Translations under genes and position numbers: made by a program | Assembly (NCBI GenBank): GCA_021521415.1 | Contig: JAIQDT010002857.1 | Span: 124,001 to 188,000 of the forward strand | DNA from: Bidens hawaiensis | Lineage: Eukaryota > Streptophyta > Magnoliopsida > Asterales > Asteraceae | DNA: 64,000 nt | Reading direction: 5' to 3' | Part shown: piece by piece, positions 10,724-21,232 of the stretch | Layout: every line of letters begins with the position of its first letter | Position numbering within the stretch: the first letter of the stretch is position 1 | The notes under the pieces: model-generated | Seen by the model: the letters and a program-made list of their open reading frames with translations, nothing else | The model's database searches: none | What the model was told of the DNA's origin: nothing

Positions 10724-11053
10724 ACTGGTGGTGGTAGAGGCGGTGGTGGTGGTGGTGGTGGACGATGGTAGTAGCCGGTGGTGGTGGGTGGTAGACGATG
10801 GTGGTGGTGAACGGTAGTGGCGGACGGTGGTGGACAATGAGTGTTGGTAGGGTGTGGTGTTTTAACCCTCTGCAGACATTAAAAGATCTCAGAAGTGGAC
10901 GATCTAAGTCTTCACCAAAAAGAGCTTGCGCAGATGTTTTTTAATGAAACGTTTTCAAGAAAACAAACAGTCTACAAATGACAATGTATGCGCGCGGTCT
11001 ACGTGGCGCAGATAAAAAGAGTTTGCGCAGACCATTTCAAACAAAACAGCACC
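10724..11053. mobile_element. GGT-rich MITE, right part
   Basis: It continues the GGT/GGC minisatellite (10726-10850) interrupted at 8186. It then has TCTGCAGACATT and repeated TTGCGCAGA blocks, ending GCAGACCATTTCAAACAAAACAGCACC, whose reverse complement resembles the left end at 7940. Confidence 0.5.
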
Positions 11054-11378
11054 TAACACTCTCATCTTAGTATTCCATCAATTAAGTCATAATAACGGGA
11101 TCAATTCTCTATTAACATGCCATCATCTTCTTCACCAAAGATATCAATTCCTACGAGTATCCCTAACTTGATGTCAAATTTTATGATTGTGATTGATTCT
11201 ATATAACCAGTGTTTCTGTAAATGTTTATGTTCGTAGATATAATCAACAAAAAGTGACGAAATCGAAAGGACAAGAAATTTTCTCTCTCTATTCTTAAAA
11301 TAAAAATAAAATTTGAATCCAATAATTCTATGAAAATAATTATGAACTAGAATGTTGGTATCTTTGAGGGTAGTCGGG

Positions 11379-11716
11379 CAGAGAGGTTGGCAAATAAACT
11401 GGTTAATCAAATCAAACTGAAAATCGAACCGATTATGTAAAAACCGGTTTGAAACCGACTAAAACCGTAAGTTCATAACCGGTTTGTAATTTTGTTCTCC
11501 AAAACCGGTTAACCGAACCGAAATCGGGCTTAAACAGGTCAAAACCCGAACCGAATCCGATCAAAATCCGAACCGAAACCGATCATAACCTGGTCAAAAA
11601 ACTGATTTCAACACAAAGCGAAACCGATTATAAACCGGTGTTGACTTTTACTGTTCAAATTGAACCGGTTTCAACCCAAACCGGTTCTAAGTTTTAAACC
11701 GATTTGTATACCTCTA
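11379..11716. mobile_element. CCGGTT-rich MITE (old copy)
   Basis: About 340 bp of AACCGGTT/AACCGAACC motifs, starting GAGAGGTTGGCAAATAAACTGG and ending in CCTCTA. It aligns along its length with the better preserved hAT MITE at 43750-44126. No target duplication survives here. Confidence 0.6.
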
Positions 11717-12086
11717 TGTTATATGTTATTGAAACCTCTTTTATTGTTTTTTGCTTTTTCCCCACGTGATTCACGTTACTTTCCATCTAATAGTTTTGGT
11801 TTAGTTGGCGTCCACGTTCCTTAAAATAACCTATCTTCTTAAAGTCTTAATTCTTTTTCCTATTAAACCCTCTTTTATTATTTTTCACTTTTTTTCCCAC
11901 GTGATTAACGTTACTTTCCTTTATTAGCTTAGTAGCTTTTGAACCCGTGTATTTAAATAAAAAAAATAAATTTCATTATTTGAAAGAAATGATCAAAATT
12001 AAAGGTAAAAAGAAAATAAAATATATAATACAAATAATAAGAAATCTATAATCTTAAATTTACAAATTAGAAAAAATCTTTTTATA
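11717..12086. other. AT-rich spacer, no gene seen
   Basis: It holds an internal diverged duplication (TTTTATTGTTTTT..CCCACGTGATT at about 11740 and 11873), each with an ACGTG core. Nothing else was seen. Confidence 0.4.
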
Positions 12087-12345
12087 TACAACATTTGTCA
12101 AAATTGTTTTGACGCATTACCCATGGATAGTTATGATGAATGAGATGAGATATTAGAGAATTAGAAGCGAAATTAATTATAACCCATTGTCAAAATTGTT
12201 TTGACCCATGACCCATGGATATATAGAGTAAATAAGATGGTGAACTAGAGAATTATAAAGGAAATTATAACCTATTTGTCAAAATGGTTGTCTCATAACC
12301 CATGAATAGGTAAAATGAATGAGAAGAGAAATTAGATAAAGAATA
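12087..12345. repeat. About 92 bp minisatellite, three units
   Basis: The phrase TTGTCAAAATTGTTTTGAC..ACCCATGGATA recurs at about 12092, 12186 and 12276 with spacing near 92 bp, each followed by a GATGA.../TTAGA-GAATTA segment. Confidence 0.6.
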
Positions 12346-12840
12346 AACGTGAGATTGCCACATCATCCTTCTTATTTTTTTTATTAGTATAGTTAGATTA
12401 CATGTGTTGTCTTGACTTGTTTGATTAAGTTACTTTTTTACGTTAACTTCTTATCTTCTTATAATTTTTGGCCTATTCAATTTTTTCTGGCCCATATTTT
12501 GTACCCAGCAAACAAAATTTTGTGTATCGATAATTGTTCATTGGAAATATATTATACTCATTTGGCACCATAACTTCCCAACCCTGCCTGGGTGTCGGCG
12601 TGACAAAAGAAGAATGAACGATGAAAGAACAAATTAAGTACTCCGTCCAGGGTAGAGGCATGAATACAATATTGAGAGCAGTCCCTACTTAGAGTTGCAA
12701 CTTCTTAGGTTGTACAATTGACTTATTAGATGCATTTATTAGTACCTTATTTCAAGTATTAAATTAGCAAGTTAAAATATTATCCATAAATTTAATGTAT
12801 TTTTCACTCATGCGTGACGATGTACATGTAGTACAATTAA
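12346..12840. other. AT-rich spacer, no gene seen
   Basis: No coding or structural feature seen. The 62-codon reading frame on the reverse strand has no recognisable motif. Confidence 0.4.
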
Positions 12841-13020
12841 AGGTGCTCATTGAATCGGATAACAAGTTATCCGATTTATTCGATTTGGATTGTTTGGATT
12901 TGAATTTAGAACTCTATCGAAATCCAATCCGATCCGAATTAGGGACATTCCTATCTGATCCGAATTGAATTCGGATGGATTCGGATCGAATTCGGATAAT
13001 CCGAAATAATCCATGTAACA
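12841..13020. repeat. CGGATT-rich repeat
   Basis: A compact cluster of TCGGAT / ATCCGA motifs in both orientations, able to fold back on itself. Such clusters are usually remnants of small hAT-type MITEs. No ends or target duplication could be fixed. Confidence 0.45.
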
Positions 13021-13439
13021 AATATACGAACTTAAGTTTTATTAAATAAACATACAAACTAGAAAATACAAATAAAACACTACAAGAATAAGGAAGTCAG
13101 GTAATGTTAGAGAGTATAATGACGGATGGCAACGTGCGTAATCCAAGTGAATAGGACGATGAAGAATCTACTTATGTAAGTGAAAAGCAACTAAAATAGT
13201 CGACTCATATTTTTCTTCACATCAAAAGCCATAAAATATCGATTTGAAATTCGGAAAAAAAACTTAATGACGCTAAGTGTTTTTAGCGGAAGTCTATTGA
13301 GAGAAAAATAGTCGAAAGGTTGGACCGTAATAGAGATTTTTAAAGATGAGATTATTATCGATCAATACACAAAAGGTGAGATTATTTATTTCAAATTTGT
13401 TTTGAAATAATCCCATGCACTTCACGTGGTACACATTAG

Positions 13440-13970
13440 TTTGTTAGCAACTAGTTTTTTACCCGCGCTCGGTAAACTCAGACGGTGGTAAAACCCAAGT
13501 GTCGTCGATCCCAAGCATTGAGCCGGTAAGTAGAAGTGAATTTGGTGGGTTTCAATAACGTGCGTTATTGTACCAGAATTAAAACCAAATATAAACAAAA
13601 AAATTATATAAATTGAGGTGGACAATGGGGTGACGTCGGTCGGTAAGACTCGAACGTTGGTAAAACCCGACTGTTGTCGATCCGGACGCTAAGGCGGTGA
13701 GTCTACGGGAATTCGGTCGGTTTCCGTCACGTTCATTATGGTACCGGAACTAAAAAAATTGGCGTTCGGTCGGTTTCCGTTATGTTGGCTGAACTAAAAA
13801 GACAAAAAAAAGAAAATATTCGGACCAGTTCGGTGCCGCAAAGTGGCCCAATAGGGCATTTACGACACCAAACTTATTTGTTACTGGATCAGTTTGGTGC
13901 CGCAAAATTGCCCAGTATAGTAATAATATGAGCACCGACAACATAACCCATAAGTAAAAGAAAATATCTT
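13440..13970. repeat. Unclassified R repeat, about 170 bp units
   Basis: Two units (near 13460 and 13630) share GGTAAAACCCGA, a GTCGTCGATCC core, AATTCGGTCGGTTT and a closing GTACC(G)GAACTAAAA. The phrase TTCGGTGCCGCAAA..GCCC is repeated at 13830 and 13885. The same family forms 190 bp tandem units at 39480-40040 and 41846-42040. I cannot assign it to a transposon class. Confidence 0.6.
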
Positions 13971-15697
13971 GGCCCCGCTCGTGGTTGCAGCCTTTTGAGA
14001 ATTAAAGACACGATAATGGACAACGTAAATGCGATAAACCTGATGTTATATAATATGCATCATGTGGAGAACCTTTAAGATGTTATATTATATTATATGC
14101 ATCATGTGGAGTGAAATGTATCTCTGATAGAATTATTATAGAAATATGTTGCTACCTTTGTAAAAGTTCGATGCTTTATGACTCATTATGATTTGTTTTC
14201 CGTTGTTTAGCTAAAACTAATGTGGTGTGCAAGTTAAAATATTTTTGAAACTTTTGAGAAATTCATTGTTTATGACTAGTAAGTGTTCACGTGATACAAC
14301 ATGGAACAATACTTGAAAATTGTTAACGAGCCAAGGCTAGCTCGAGCTAGACTCAAGCTTCACATAGAGCTGACTCGGCGCAGCTCAAAATTAAACATGA
14401 AATCTTAAACTCGAGTTCGTCTTGAATATTTTGATAATTATATAATTTGAGTACTTTTGATCATATTTTTGTAAAATATGTAAGAAGAAAAAAAAAAGAA
14501 TAAAGATGAGTAATATTTGGATAATCATGAAGGGTCAAAGTTGTGTAACTATAATAAAGTATATATGGATAAAGGGTTGAATATGTAACTATATGAGAAC
14601 GTGGACAATTTTTTTGATTTATAACAAGTTTATTTATGTTTTTTAGATAAAGAGCTAGATATGTAATTATATGAGAACGTAAGATTGTAAGTATTTATGA
14701 TTTAAAACTTGTACATTCATGCATATATTCACGCTGTAATGATTTATACATTTTAATCGTTCATCTGCTTTGAAAAAATAAATTATATTGAAACGTCGAA
14801 AAAATAACACCCTTTAAGTGGGTGTGTTCGAATTTTTTAATCATATATTTATAAAGCATATAAGATTAAAATAAAAAAAGAATAAAATTGAGTGAAAAGT
14901 GGGTGAACATGAGGGGTCAAAGTTGTAACTATTACTCAAATAACAAAATTTGAGTAAAGTTTAGATACCATACTTGTAATTATATTTGTTGAAATCAAAT
15001 GAACCTAAATGGATTGTATTTAAAAGACCACATTACCCCTTTTTACCCATGTACCTCATACATTATGGTTGTAAAACTCTTAAAAAAAGCGCCTTAATTT
15101 ACCCTTTACTTATGTATTATATATTGTATAGATATAGATATGCGTGCTGTTGAAATCGCTTGTGTGCCATTGTTTGATTTCATTTATCTTAAAATCCTTA
15201 TTCATGGTGAACGTACTTCAGGTGTGAGATAGGTTGGATTGTATGTTCACTCATGCGGCCATAGAACCCTTGATTTGTTGACATTAGATAGGAATACCAA
15301 GTCAACGACATCTGGATGTAGCACATACATTGTCACTGCGATGCCAATGACATGACACCTCCTTGACGATGTGATTAATTCACAGTGTCTTCATTTTTTT
15401 ATTTGATTATGCACTCGTGGGAGAGACTATGGATTACTTATGCTTGTGGGCAAGCCTTTGGATTATAATTTCGGGGGCGCATGGTTGCAAACTTGCATCC
15501 TATGATATGATACGATTATCTCGTGGCCGTGCAGTGTAGGAGTTGGAATAAGGGTAATAAGGGTCGATCGAGGTTGTGTCATGTGTGACAAGAGCTACTA
15601 ATTAAGAGTTTGAGCTCATGCATTGGAGACTTTGATATTGTATTTACTTCGTTAAGCTTTGAGCCATTGAATTCGTATTTATATTGGTGGATGATTT
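13971..15697. other. Intergenic sequence, no gene seen
   Basis: AT-rich. A short GAGCTCGAGC-type cluster lies near 14335-14400 and a 20 bp phrase ATGCATCATGTGGAG is repeated at about 14055 and 14097. No supported coding region. Confidence 0.4.
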
Positions 15698-16030
15698 TAG
15701 CTTTTGTAAGCCGACATCTTATTTTAATTTGGTCTAAAGATGTTTTTTTTTGCATTCTAATTCATGTTGGGACGGGGGTGTTACATGCTACGTATATAGT
15801 CTCTTATGGCTTACATGTTGTCAATGTCATGTAACATTTAAAGTGTTTGTTGGATTAGTTTAGCTTTTGTAAGCTGACGATTTATTTTATATCTGGACTT
15901 AAGATATTGTTTTATTGGCATTCTGTTTTCTATTGGGACGGCGTGTTGCATTTTACACATGGTCTCATTATATGATTTTACGCATTATGTTGTCATTGTC
16001 ATGTTACATTTAAATTTTAAAGTGTTTCTT
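15698..16030. repeat. 163 bp diverged tandem duplication
   Basis: TTTAGCTTTTGTAAG recurs 163 bp apart (TAG at 15698 and 15861). It is followed in both units by a CTAAAGATGTT/CTTAAGATATTG segment, GGGACGG.GTGTT.CAT and TGTCATGT(A/T)ACATTTAAA. It may be part of an old LTR. Confidence 0.55.
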
Positions 16031-16284
16031 TAAAGGTCTTGCTTTACATTTCCTCAGTTGCCCTAGTCATGCAACTTTACATTGTTTGTTTGGAAGTCAT
16101 GAGTTTTTCCAAAGGACAATCCTAGATAGTTTTATTGCGACATTAAGATGTTATGGTTTGCGTATTTCCACAATGAATTAATGTGAGCAGTCGCGGATCT
16201 AAAAAGACAGGAGTATCTCTAAAATATTGTAACTTGGGGATATCCTAATATTTGCTCAGGGAATACATAAAACGTGTTGGTTAT

Positions 16285-16700
16285 TTTAGTGTTATTGGGT
16301 TAACTTGTTGATCGAGGAAATAACGTTAGAGATTAAACGAGTTAGGGAACGCGGGAGTGCGGACTCGTTTAACAATAATGTTACTTGGGCTTTGTTATTC
16401 GGTTTTATACTTGGGCATAAGTATAATATTACGTGGGCTTGTAATTGGTTATTTTGAGCTCATGTGGGAATCGATCATATATTTTTTTGATCGATGTTAT
16501 CCCTAGGGATATTCTCTCGATCATATAGATAAACACAGAGGAGAACAACAGACGGTTACTTGGTTCTCTTTTATTATTCATCATATAGGAAAATCAAAAT
16601 TCGATTCCATCTACAGAAAATCTCTGTCTTATCCGATAAATCATTGTGTGAAACCCACAAATAGATTTATCTGAAAGTGATTCACGATTCAAAGATTAAT
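16285..16700 (+). mobile_element. Possible old LTR remnant
   Basis: The composition is that of a copia-type LTR R/U5 region: GATCGATGTTATCCCTAGGG, AGATAAACACAGAGGAGAAC and AAACCCACAAATAGATTTAT. I cannot define ends or target duplications, so this is tentative. Confidence 0.25.
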
Positions 16701-17222
16701 CCAGGTTGCTATTTTATCATCATCATCATACAATCGTATACAAGATTACTAGGTTTGTTTGTATATTCAATTGATGATTTCTTGATTGTAGACCACAATT
16801 ATACAACAATGATAAACCTATTTATGTTCAATTTCAATATTACAAATTTGGTACGCAAGTTTAATTAATTCCAAATTTGATTATTTGATATCAATCTGGT
16901 ACGCAAATATATAGATGTTATTATGGGGTTAATTGGACGTGGGGTTTACATTTTGACTCATGAATATCAAATTGAAATTGGTTATACATTTGGCATGTGA
17001 TTTGTGTAGGGGTTGTGCATTTAATTGTGAAAAGGTTCACATAATTTATTTATTGGTGATATTGCTATAGAAAAGTGTGCTTATAACAAAAATAAATTTT
17101 GAATTCACGGTTTCAAAATATCAAGTTGAATTAATTTTGATGAAACTGGATTGAATAACAGTGGGTTTAATTTTGATTATGGTGAAATTAATTCTAGATT
17201 TTAATAACATAAAATGGGTTTG

Positions 17223-17581
17223 TGTAACATCCCGGCTAAAGAGAAAACGCTCAAGTGTGACATACAGATTGTTTAAAACACATGTGAAACTATTAGGTGA
17301 CAATATTATCATTAACTCATTTAAACATCATATACACAAGTTGTAAACAAAGAATACAAGTAAATATAAATATGACTAAACATTTTGTCCATTTGATTAA
17401 ATATCCTAAGTCTAGTGTCTTCTCAAAGGACCATCCTCTAATTCTTGTACCTGTAGCATATACATAAAATAATGTCAGCTATAGGGAGTAGTTGGTGAGT
17501 TCACACAGTTTGATATAATACATAAAAATCATGCAATTCCATGAAACTTGTGAAATGCGCAAATAAGGGTTTCTTTACACT
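17223..17581 (-). mobile_element. Solo LTR family X (reverse), outer-left part
   Basis: It begins TGTAACATCCCGGCT, the reverse complement of the family X terminus. It then matches the end region of the 40041-41845 copy (CACCAACTAC, CAATCTGTACATCACAC). It stops at ACACT (17577-17581), where another gypsy element was inserted, and the rest of this LTR continues at 26649. Flanking GTTTG (17218-17222) pairs with GTATG (29103-29107) as a likely mutated target duplication. Confidence 0.7.
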
Positions 17582-17590
17582 TGACGTGTG

Positions 17591-17653
<63 letters not shown>

Positions 17654-19256
17654 TTGAATAAAAGCTCCACACAAATCGGGTTTTAAAAATAGGTTTTCAC
17701 CTACAACTAAACCACACACGAAAGGCAAGTGTACCTATCGTGTAATAAAGTGGCGGCAAGAACTGAGTGTCAATCCATGGATACGGTAATTTTCTAGTAC
17801 TAAATCTTTGTAAATGACTAATCAAACAAAGAAATCATAATTTAAATTTTTAACTAATTAAACTAGCATACAATGAAAATAAAGCAAGTAAAAATGCAAG
17901 AAACGAATAATCCAACAAAACTAACTAGACATGCATTCACTCTACCAATGTGATAAAATAGCAATGATATGGTAAACATCATGAATCAAAACAAAAATAC
18001 TAGATTACAATCAACCAACCTAATACTAACAAATAATCATCATGATGGGTTTTCAATCAAGAATTAAACATAGACTAACTTGTTTGTCAAAACAACAAAG
18101 TCTCATAATCAAAGGAAAGCTAGCATGAACAACATTCTAACCACCTAAGATTACATTAAAATAGCTAAACTCATGAATTAAACATCAACTTATGAAACTT
18201 TAACTAGCAAGTCATCACCAAGTCAAGAATCATAACAACACTCATCAATTTTCCAATATCAAGTTTAGGGTTTCATGCTCATCAATAACATTATAACCAA
18301 ACTAATCTTTAATAGTCATTCCGAACTTAGCAATGTAAACAAATAAAACATGAACATTCAAAATTTACAAACAAACATCTAGAACATAGTTTTCTAACAT
18401 GAATGCCTAAACATTTGTAAGACTAACAAGGTCTGCAATTCTAACAAGCATGAACACCATCAATATCAACTCATCACTTTAAACATTTCCTTGAAAGAAA
18501 ACCAAGTTACCATAACCATACATAGATAACAACCACAATAGTAAAAGCTTCAACAATGTCTAGATAGTAAAAGTTTTTAGCCCATAAGGCTTAATAAAAC
18601 TACAATCAATCTAGAAATAAGCTTACAAAACATGCTCTTAAACATAGAAATGCAAACCAAAATCAAGCAAGGATTGAAGGATGGAATGATGAATCTTATG
18701 TTGGTGAAAGCCTCCAAAAATCCCCTAAAAATGCTACACTTGGTTGAGAGAAAATCCCCAAGACTCCACACCACAAGTGCTTATAAGTTGTCTAGTCACA
18801 TGGCATGGCCGCGCCAAAAAGTGCACGACCGTGCCCAGATATAGCAAGTCAACGTTTTGCTTTCTCCCGACCAATTTTGCAGTTTTCTCTGATTTGGCAC
18901 GGTCATGCCAAAAAGTGGCACAGTCGTGCGGGCTGGCTTGCACTGTCATGCGGCACTGGCTTGCATTGTCATGCATGATCTTCTTTTCTCGGCACTGGCT
19001 TCAGCACTGGCATGCATGGTCTTGATCTTCTCGGTTGGCATGGTCATGGCAAAATCCGCATGGTCATGCAAGGTTGGCAGATTTGTGGGGTTTGTCCTGG
19101 AAACGCACTCTTTTTGTCATCTTTATCGGGCGAGCGCCCGAACTTGCAAATTCACAAACAACTCAAATAAGTATCAAATACAATGAATTTGCATGGAGTT
19201 TAACCAAAATATGAGGATAATTTGTTGCAATAAGATGTACACTTTGCGTTACATCA
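17582..19256 (-). mobile_element. 3' LTR of nested Athila/Tat-like gypsy (reverse)
   Basis: This 1,675 bp LTR, in element sense, starts TGATGTAACGC (at 19256) and ends CACGTCA (at 17582). The target duplication ACACT is at 17577-17581 and again at 26644-26648. A long TA microsatellite sits near the outer end. The inner half (18289-19256) is repeated at 25684-26643, the remains of the 5' LTR. It carries repeated CATGGTCATGC and GGCACGGTCATGCC phrases (18800-19075). Confidence 0.75.
17594..17648. repeat. (TA)n microsatellite
   Basis: Uninterrupted TA run of about 55 bp inside the LTR. Confidence 0.95.
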
Positions 19257-19558
19257 AACATCCCCACACTTGAACTTTGCCTGTCCTCAAGCAAATGAAA
19301 CAAGCTCCAAAATAGCTAAAATAACCCGCAAGCAATAATCATTCAAATTTTTAAGATTTACGAGCAAGCACTATATATATTTCCAAAAAAGCCTAATAAA
19401 TATGAAGACATAGTCTAAAGAACATTGCATTTATTGTCATCACATTCCCCCTTTGCAAACCTCACAATGTTCACACACACACTCGGCTATATTTAGTGAT
19501 CATACATGTAATAGTGTATGTTGAGAACACTCGATACCAAGACGGTGAATAATGCTAA
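19257..19558 (-). mobile_element. 3' internal fragment of nested gypsy element
   Basis: In element sense it reads GCTTGAGGACAGGCAAAG, then a purine-rich GTGTGGGGATG directly before the LTR start. That is the familiar 3' UTR and polypurine-tract arrangement of Athila/Tat elements. At 19558 the sequence jumps into the middle of the LARD-like LTR, so nearly all of the internal region is deleted. Confidence 0.6.
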
Positions 19559-19891
19559 TATCACTAAGTTTTGACACCAAAATAATGCGAATACAATAAA
19601 TAAACCATGAGAAAAATAATGGTAATACAATAAATAAGCAAAACGTAATAAATTCGGTAATGAAATCAAACCATAAGCAAATAAGTTGTCGACTAAACCA
19701 TTACCAAGCGAATCGGGCGCCGGTAAATCAACCATGAGCAAATAAAAATAAGACTGTTGCCAAGCGAATCGGGCGTTGGTCAATGAGAACCCTCTCCAAG
19801 AGGATATGTCAAACGATTGCATACAAAGACAAATAAGCACATAACAAGTAGATTTGATTAATCACACACAATTACACGTTTGCTATTTTTG

Positions 19892-19923
<32 letters not shown>

Positions 19924-21232
19924 GTATATATATGTATATGTATATATAGAATGATATACGCATATGTCCCCAAAATGTTTGTGAAAATCGAGTAAAATAG
20001 GGGAATGATAAAACTCACCTTAGATTAAAGGCAAGTGAGTATAATTAAGAATAAACGAGTCAACAGATAAGCGAGTCGTCCAATACGCGTCAAACGAGAT
20101 AACTGATCAGAACCTGAAACTTTGTGATATGAAACTATAAATAAAAACGAACTTAATGCCGCTGGAATCAATCCAAACGGATGAGTATAACTCTAGTTAT
20201 GTTGAATTAAACGTTTAAGCGAGCTGGTACTGACCAGAATCCGAACAGCGAGTCGGAAGTCGGTTTTGGGCAGTAGCCTTAAAATTACCTTACGAGAATA
20301 AAAGTATTCTGGACCGAACGTTGAATCCGACCAGAAGTGTGAGAAAACGATAAGTCAAAGTTGTTGACTGTTTTACCCTTTATCGGGTTTTAAAGCAATT
20401 GACCGGTCAATACCCTTCAATCTCAAAAATTGATTAACGGTTATTGGCTAGGGAATATGTATGAACGATTTTACAGTTTACAACTTACCCGGAAAGTGAA
20501 AGGATTGATGAGAAACGGAAGTCAAAGGTCCTAAAGCAAGCAAAGTCAACAAACAAGTCTTGTATCTTCAACGAATATGCAAAAACCGAAGGGTTTGGGG
20601 ATGACCAGAGGTCGGTGATGGCTGGAGGAGGTGTATTAGGGTTAGATTAAAGTTTACAGCAGGGAATTATGATGTGTTTATATAGAAATAGGAAAAATGA
20701 ACCAATTATGGACATATCACTCGTTTAAGCAAGTAAATATGATTTAAAGGAAAGAATCGGTGAAATATTCATAAAGATCTGATCTTGTGCAGGGGAAAAC
20801 GAATTAGAAGTTGTGTTTTAGTTATATTATGATTACTTGGTCCTTACTTCTCTTTAAAGTGACTAAAATAACCGATTTTGTACCATAATCGAACTAGGAA
20901 ACGATCAAAGACAAAACAAACTGATCAGATGGTTGGAGGCGCCGCGTGGCCACCCAAGGGGCTGCCACCGCGCAGCGCCCCGGGGCACAAAAGGAGATTT
21001 TTATTTTTTTTGTCAACTATGGTCCCTAAACTATCTAAAAATGCTATTTCTTGATTATTTTTAAAGTTAAATCAAAACATAAACAACTTTAAAAACTATG
21101 AGGGCATAAAATGAAAATAATGTTTTAGTTACTTATAAACACTTGATTTTGATTAATAATAAAGATCTAAAAATATTCCCGGGTCGGGTTAAGCGTAAAC
21201 GAATACGAGTTCGAAATATCTGAGATGTTACA
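19559..21232 (-). mobile_element. 3' LTR of LARD-like element, truncated
   Basis: The sequence aligns from AAGTTTTGACACC to ACATATCACTCGTTTA with the right LTR (24526-25636), then continues 500 bp to the element-sense start TGTAACATCTCAG at 21232. Its outermost 290 bp are missing at the 19558/19559 deletion. It includes a GC-rich block (20936-20992) unlike its surroundings. Confidence 0.65.

Noticed and set aside
18744..19025. Overlapping 80-93 codon frames in the CATGGTCATG-rich segment (also at 26133)
   Set aside because: They exist on both strands because of the palindromic repeat phrases inside an LTR. No protein family was recognised.
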